Below are positions 60,051 through 64,000 of a stretch of DNA of 64,000 nucleotides, piece by piece (the first letter of the stretch is position 1; every line of letters begins with the position of its first letter). Below the pieces are notes generated by a model. That model was given only the letters and a program-made list of their open reading frames with translations, had not been told where the DNA came from and ran no database searches. Position numbers and translations under genes: made by a program. The DNA comes from UBA6952 sp045562575 (GTDB lineage Bacteria > Chloroflexota > Dehalococcoidia > Lucifugimonadales > UBA6952): NCBI GenBank assembly GCA_045562575.1, contig JBJKVQ010000018.1, positions 62,001 to 126,000 on the forward strand. Direction: 5' to 3'.

Positions 60051-61721
60051 CTATAACCCAGTTGGTGCAGCTGGTGGGAAATATTCTTGTACAGGAATCT
60101 CAATGATACTAGGCATTCCGGATTTTATTGCTTCATTTATCGCATCACTTATTTGATCAGCTTTTTCAATATAGAATCCTTTGGCTCCAAATACCTCAGC
60201 TAGTTTATCAAATCTTGGATTGGTAAGGTTAACACCTACATAGTGTTCTTCATGAAGACTTTTTTGTTGTGATTTTTCGGCACCCATACAATTATTATTC
60301 AATACAATACTAACTAGTGGGATGTTGTGTCTTACAGCCGTATTGATTTCACCACAAGTATATAAAAATCCTCCATCACCATGAATTGATATTGCAGTTT
60401 TGTTTGGACGACCTAATTTTGTACCTAGGCCTACACTGTATCCCATTCCAAGAGCACCTTGCCCAACATAATTAAACATAGTTCTAGGATGTTCAAATTT
60501 TAGTCTGTCATACGATAACCCTGGCGCAACACCTGCATCAATAGTGACCATAGCGTCTTCAGGGAATATTTTGTTAAATTCTGGAAAAACTTGCTGTGGC
60601 ATAATTGGATTTTCTGATATGTTTTCTTCCTCTTTAAGCCGCGACAATCTTGATTGTGCTAAGTTTGTAAAAGTTTGTTTCCATTCCGGAAGATTATTAC
60701 CTTCTGGCGAAATAGAGGTAATGTGTTTGATAAGCTGCTGTCCAACTGCAGCAGCATCCCCTGTAATTCCAACAGCTACAGGATAATTTCTTCCGATTTC
60801 CATCGGGTCAATATCAATTTGTATAATTTTTGTAGAAGGATTAATAATACTATAATCCCATGCTGTGGAAGCTTGATTTATTCTTGTACCAAAAGCGAGA
60901 ATAACATCTGCTTTGTTCATTGCCTCATGAGCTTCGCCAGAACCTCTTGATCCAGGAGGGCCAACATAATTTGGGTGACTATTTGGAACAGCATCATGAT
61001 GCCCATATGAAGGTACCAGAGCCATATCGAGTAATTCAGCCAATGCAACAGCTTCTTTAGAAGCTTCTGAATCTAATACACCACCTCCTGCAAGTAAGAG
61101 AGGGGATTTGGCATTTAATAATATCTGTGATGCGAGCTGAATTAACTCTTCATCTCCTTGTGTACGGCTTATTGATCTGTAAGATGCAGGTTTTAAAAAT
61201 TCATCAGAAATCATTTCTTTATCTAAAAGATCTCTGGGTATATCTAATAAAACAGGACCTTGTTTGCCAGAAAGAGCTGTTCTAAATGAATCACGCAGTA
61301 GTGACGGGACTCGACTAGTTGTATTTGCTTGTACAGCAATTTTAGTTAGAGGTTTTAATATATTCACTAGATCAAATGCTTGAGATCCATCTCTGCCGAT
61401 ATATTCCATGGCTGTATCTCCGGATATTATTACAACAGGAGCTCTACCTTTATACGCTAGTGATATACCTCCGGCTAAATTAATTGTTCCTGCACCAGAT
61501 GTTGTCATACACACAGACGGTTTTCCTGTTACCTTGGAATAGCCATAAGCCATTAATGCAGCACCTTCTTCATGCCTAGTATCAATGAATTTAATGTCTT
61601 CTCTACCGTATGTTTCAGTTACCATGCTATTTGTTGTTAGACCAGTTACACCAAATAAGTATTCAACTTGTTCAGCTCTTAATAATTCAATTACTGCTCG
61701 ACCAGCCTTCATGTTTTCCAT
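60051..61721 (-). CDS. thiamine-diphosphate-dependent enzyme, acetolactate synthase-like
   Basis: A 556-residue ThDP enzyme with three domains. The catalytic Glu is in DTRHEEGAALMAYGYS. The FAD-like middle domain (about 190-340) contains PLLLAGGGV and GTRINQASTAWDY. The cofactor motif is SIHGDGGFLYTCGEIN to VSIVLNNNCMG. It lies with two transketolase-half genes on the same strand. Acetolactate synthase, glyoxylate carboligase and sulfoacetaldehyde acetyltransferase share this fold; no regulatory subunit gene is adjacent, so a catabolic role is likely. Confidence 0.85.
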   Translation of the reverse strand: MENMKAGRAVIELLRAEQVEYLFGVTGLTTNSMVTETYGREDIKFIDTRHEEGAALMAYGYSKVTGKPSVCMTTSGAGTINLAGGISLAYKGRAPVVIISGDTAMEYIGRDGSQAFDLVNILKPLTKIAVQANTTSRVPSLLRDSFRTALSGKQGPVLLDIPRDLLDKEMISDEFLKPASYRSISRTQGDEELIQLASQILLNAKSPLLLAGGGVLDSEASKEAVALAELLDMALVPSYGHHDAVPNSHPNYVGPPGSRGSGEAHEAMNKADVILAFGTRINQASTAWDYSIINPSTKIIQIDIDPMEIGRNYPVAVGITGDAAAVGQQLIKHITSISPEGNNLPEWKQTFTNLAQSRLSRLKEEENISENPIMPQQVFPEFNKIFPEDAMVTIDAGVAPGLSYDRLKFEHPRTMFNYVGQGALGMGYSVGLGTKLGRPNKTAISIHGDGGFLYTCGEINTAVRHNIPLVSIVLNNNCMGAEKSQQKSLHEEHYVGVNLTNPRFDKLAEVFGAKGFYIEKADQISDAINEAIKSGMPSIIEIPVQEYFPPAAPTGL

Positions 61722-61745
61722 TGTTAACTCTCTATTCTTATATAA

Positions 61746-62681
61746 CTAAACTTTTCTTTGCAAAACTCTCTGTACAGCATTTTCAATACTTGCTGCAGTC
61801 AAGTTGTATTTCTCTAAGAGTTCAGAAGATTCTCCGGATTCTCCGTAGCTTGTTAATGCAACACTCTCTATGGGTATTGGGTGGTTTGAAGTTATTAGTT
61901 GTGATACAAGGCTATTAAGTCCTCCACGAATATAATGTTCTTCTGCTGTAACAAAAGCACCCGTTTTATTGGCTTGATTTAATATAGTTTCAGTATCTAG
62001 TGGGGATAAATTTGATAGATTAATCACTGAACAGTCTATACCAGATTTCAGTAAATTATCTTTTGCTTCTAGTGCTGCAGAAACCATTATGCCACAAGCG
62101 AGTATTGTTGCATCATTACCATTATGTAAAACTTCTGCTTTTCCTAATTCGAATTTGTAGTTTTTATCATGAATTATTGGTGATGACGCTCTTGATGTCC
62201 GAATATAAAATGGACCAGGAGTTTCTATAGCAGTTTTTATTGCTTGCTCAGCTTCAGGGCCATCAGAAGGAATTATCACATTAAATCCAGGGAGTGTACA
62301 CATTAAACCTATATCTTCGATAGATTGAGCTGAACTTCCATCTTCTCCAACGGTTAGACCTGCATGGCTGCATACAATTTTTACATTTGCGTGTGGCTGG
62401 GCAATTTGCATTCTAATTTGATCAAACGGTCTACCAGTTCCAAAAACTGCAAAAGTGGTAGCAACAGCTATTTTCCCACAGGAAGCAAGTCCTGCCGCAA
62501 CACTCATAATGTTTTGTTCTGCGGGACCAAAGTCAAAAAAACGGTCAGGAAATTCATGGCCAAATAGATGGGCAAATGTTGAAACATTCAAGTCGCCTCC
62601 CACGACAACTATATCCTCATTTTCGTGTCCTAGTTGTAGTAAGGCTTTTCCAAATGCCTCTCTTGTTGCAATTGATTCCAT
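61746..62681 (-). CDS. transketolase, C-terminal subunit
   Basis: A 311-residue half-transketolase carrying the pyrimidine-binding and C-terminal domains. It has ATREAFGKALLQLGHENEDIVVVGGDLNVST at the start, FDFGPAEQNIMSVAAGLASCGKIAVATTFAVFG, and the SHAGLTVGEDGSSAQSIEDIGLM loop with the active-site His. The C-terminal domain ends at QRVLQRKV. It follows the N-terminal subunit gene by 9 nt, forming a two-gene transketolase as in many archaea and some bacteria. It precedes the ThDP gene by 24 nt. Confidence 0.92.
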   Translation of the reverse strand: MESIATREAFGKALLQLGHENEDIVVVGGDLNVSTFAHLFGHEFPDRFFDFGPAEQNIMSVAAGLASCGKIAVATTFAVFGTGRPFDQIRMQIAQPHANVKIVCSHAGLTVGEDGSSAQSIEDIGLMCTLPGFNVIIPSDGPEAEQAIKTAIETPGPFYIRTSRASSPIIHDKNYKFELGKAEVLHNGNDATILACGIMVSAALEAKDNLLKSGIDCSVINLSNLSPLDTETILNQANKTGAFVTAEEHYIRGGLNSLVSQLITSNHPIPIESVALTSYGESGESSELLEKYNLTAASIENAVQRVLQRKV

Positions 62682-62690
62682 AGTATTTCC

Positions 62691-63593
62691 TTAATAATTT
62701 TCTGATATTTTTGATAGTAATGATTCAGAAATATTCATTTGTTTGCCAGCTTCTATAACTGATTTTTTAGAAAATTTCAGTTCATGTAGCGCATCTATTA
62801 ACTGTTCTAGAGAAGGAGCTTTTCCATGGAAACTAGGATTGTTTTCCATAAAACTAACACCTTTACCTTTGATGGTATCAGCTATTATGACAGTTGGTTT
62901 AGTTGTATCTGCAATAGCTTTTCTAAAACTAGATTCTAGAGATTTAGGATTATGTCCATTACACTTAATAACACTCCATCCAAATGAACTCCATTTACTC
63001 CCAAGGGGCTCTAAAGATGAAACTTCATCAGTGAATCTATCATTTTGTATTTTATTTCTATCTACAATTGCAGTAAGTTTTGAGAGGTTGTAATGTGATG
63101 CTGACATTGCAGCTTCCCAAATTTGACCTTCTTCACATTCGCCGTCACCTAATAATACAAATGTGTTGTATTTTAGCTTGTCAATTTTTTCAGCTAATGC
63201 CATTCCAACACCAAATGATAATCCTTGACCAAGAGATCCTGCAGACATTTCAACTCCCGGTGTTCCTATATGTGTATGACCTTGTAAATGACTTCCTAAT
63301 TTTCTAAAACCACCTAAATCACTTCTAGGGAAAAAACCTCTATGGGATAGAACTGCATACATGCCAGGACTAGCATGTCCTTTACTTAATACAAAACGAT
63401 CTCTCTTTTTATCACTGGGATTTTGGGGATCAATGTTCAATATTGAATTATACAGAGTAATTAGGATTTCTAATTCTGAAAGAGAACCTCCAGCGTGACC
63501 GCTATTAACATTAGTGATCATCATTAAAATATCGCGTCGTAATTCAGAAGATACCTTTTTTAAATCAACATTTTGGTTATTGTTATTTCTCAT
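62691..63593 (-). CDS. transketolase, N-terminal subunit
   Basis: A 300-residue half-transketolase carrying the diphosphate domain. It has SGHAGGSLSELEILITLY, SKGHASPGMYAVL, GSLGQGLSFGVGMALAEK and the ThDP motif LLGDGECEEGQIWEAAM with VDRNKIQNDRFTDE. Its ATG has GGAGCAACATTCC upstream. It is first in the ThDP triplet. It could serve the pentose phosphate pathway or a specialised sugar or sulfonate pathway. Confidence 0.92.
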   Translation of the reverse strand: MRNNNNQNVDLKKVSSELRRDILMMITNVNSGHAGGSLSELEILITLYNSILNIDPQNPSDKKRDRFVLSKGHASPGMYAVLSHRGFFPRSDLGGFRKLGSHLQGHTHIGTPGVEMSAGSLGQGLSFGVGMALAEKIDKLKYNTFVLLGDGECEEGQIWEAAMSASHYNLSKLTAIVDRNKIQNDRFTDEVSSLEPLGSKWSSFGWSVIKCNGHNPKSLESSFRKAIADTTKPTVIIADTIKGKGVSFMENNPSFHGKAPSLEQLIDALHELKFSKKSVIEAGKQMNISESLLSKISENY

Positions 63594-63727
63594 GGAATGT
63601 TGCTCCTTACATCAGCCAAGACATTATAACAATCATTTTTTTAATGTTCTACTAATTATGTTGTAAATTTAATGATTTATAGTTTACTATTAGCGCCAAA
63701 GTTTATACTGATTGAGATGAATGTGAT

Positions 63728-64000
63728 TTGAATTTTCATAAAAATATCTTTTATGGTTGGTACGTTGCATTTGCAGCTTTTCTACTCGGAGGTCTTTCAT
63801 ACGGTTTTGGAGTTGTAAGTTTTGGCGTGTTTTTAGGCGCGATGACGACAAGTTTGGGATGGAGCTCTGGATTACTTTCTGGTATATATGTTGCTGGAAG
63901 ATTGTTAGGATTAATTGTCAATCCTATTGTTGGATTTATTCTAGACAACCAAGGTCCAAAAAAAATAATATTTTTAGGTGTTGCTTTAGTTTTTTCAGGT
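63728..64000 (+). CDS. MFS transporter (3' partial)
   Basis: Start of a membrane transporter that runs past the window end; 91 codons are visible. The sequence has YGWYVAFAAFLLGGLSYGFGV, the cytoplasmic-loop pattern after helix 2 (GRLLGLIVNPIVGFILDNQGPKKI, near the MFS A-motif), and FLGVALVFSG. It resembles the oxalate/formate antiporter-like MFS group. The start is a TTG at 63728 with GAG 9 nt upstream; the frame is closed by a stop at 63713. It is divergent from the transketolase genes, which may share regulation. Confidence 0.75.
   Translation, partial: MNFHKNIFYGWYVAFAAFLLGGLSYGFGVVSFGVFLGAMTTSLGWSSGLLSGIYVAGRLLGLIVNPIVGFILDNQGPKKIIFLGVALVFSG

Noticed and set aside
1..64000. CRISPR arrays, insertion sequences, prophage or rRNA genes
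   Set aside because: I saw no spaced direct repeats, transposase or integrase motifs, phage structural genes, or rRNA sequence in any region. The only perfect tandem repeat I saw is the short one in pstS.

Overview
The window is one continuous, AT-rich, densely packed bacterial chromosome segment (roughly one third G+C by eye). It holds about 60 protein genes, one tRNA gene, and no phage, insertion sequence, CRISPR or rRNA. The gene set suggests a free-living, probably aerobic heterotroph with a streamlined genome. Several traits fit a low-GC marine Chloroflexota (SAR202-like Dehalococcoidia): the phosphate-binding lipoprotein with a VEKEV-type linker, paired class III CoA-transferases with an acyl-CoA dehydrogenase, an unaccompanied xanthine-dehydrogenase-type Mo subunit, split transketolase, an actinobacterial-type inositol lipid cassette, and no LPS genes. 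This placement is inference, not proof.

Layout. 1-5450 (+): end of hisIE, then a complete glycine cleavage operon (gcvT, gcvH, split gcvPA/gcvPB) with two small membrane proteins. 5453-6695 (-): an Lrp/AsnC regulator with a large palindrome at its promoter, then moaE and moaD. 6901-10026 (+): an unusual ileS. 10037-11983 (-): an HtrA-type lipoprotein protease and RNase PH; ilvE (+) follows. 13074-19919 (-): a long string headed by rpsF-ssb-rpsR and followed by a PpiC foldase, hom, thrC, a GNAT-like protein and an MshA-like glycosyltransferase. 20009-24462: a homocysteine methyltransferase-like protein, a HAD phosphatase, and the inositol lipid cassette (Ino1, PimA-like, CDP-alcohol phosphatidyltransferase). 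24630-33728: a catabolic/accessory zone with an amidase, a MoaD-like protein, a Mo hydroxylase large subunit, a CPBP protease, an NHL-repeat protein, an alpha/beta hydrolase, a thioredoxin-fold protein with an in-frame UGA, tRNA-Asp and a CoA-transferase. 33729-42353: YeiH transporter, sugar epimerase, YvcK, cmk-plsC-glmS, acyl-CoA dehydrogenase and a second CoA-transferase. 42660-46584 (-): a glycine-betaine-type ABC transporter in two transcription units. 46817-53539 (+): a full phosphate regulon (PhoB/PhoR-like, PstSCAB, PhoU). 53687-64000: CvpA, an MBL hydrolase, holB, lysA, proBA, three ThDP-enzyme genes and the start of an MFS transporter.

The most interesting item is the gene at 31645-32334. 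A TGA codon sits exactly where a TlpA/thioredoxin-type protein has its redox cysteine (W-A-S-W-[TGA]-V-C-R). The frame is open on both sides, and a perfect 6-bp hairpin with a GTT loop begins 15 nt after the TGA. This is the layout of a bacterial selenocysteine insertion element, so the gene is probably a selenoprotein that standard gene calling would truncate. Other points worth a second look are three-fold 11-bp repeats (Pho boxes) in front of both phoB and pstS, a structured leader RNA ahead of the betaine transporter ATPase, a terminator inside the pst operon, and degenerate class I signature motifs in the isoleucyl-tRNA synthetase.
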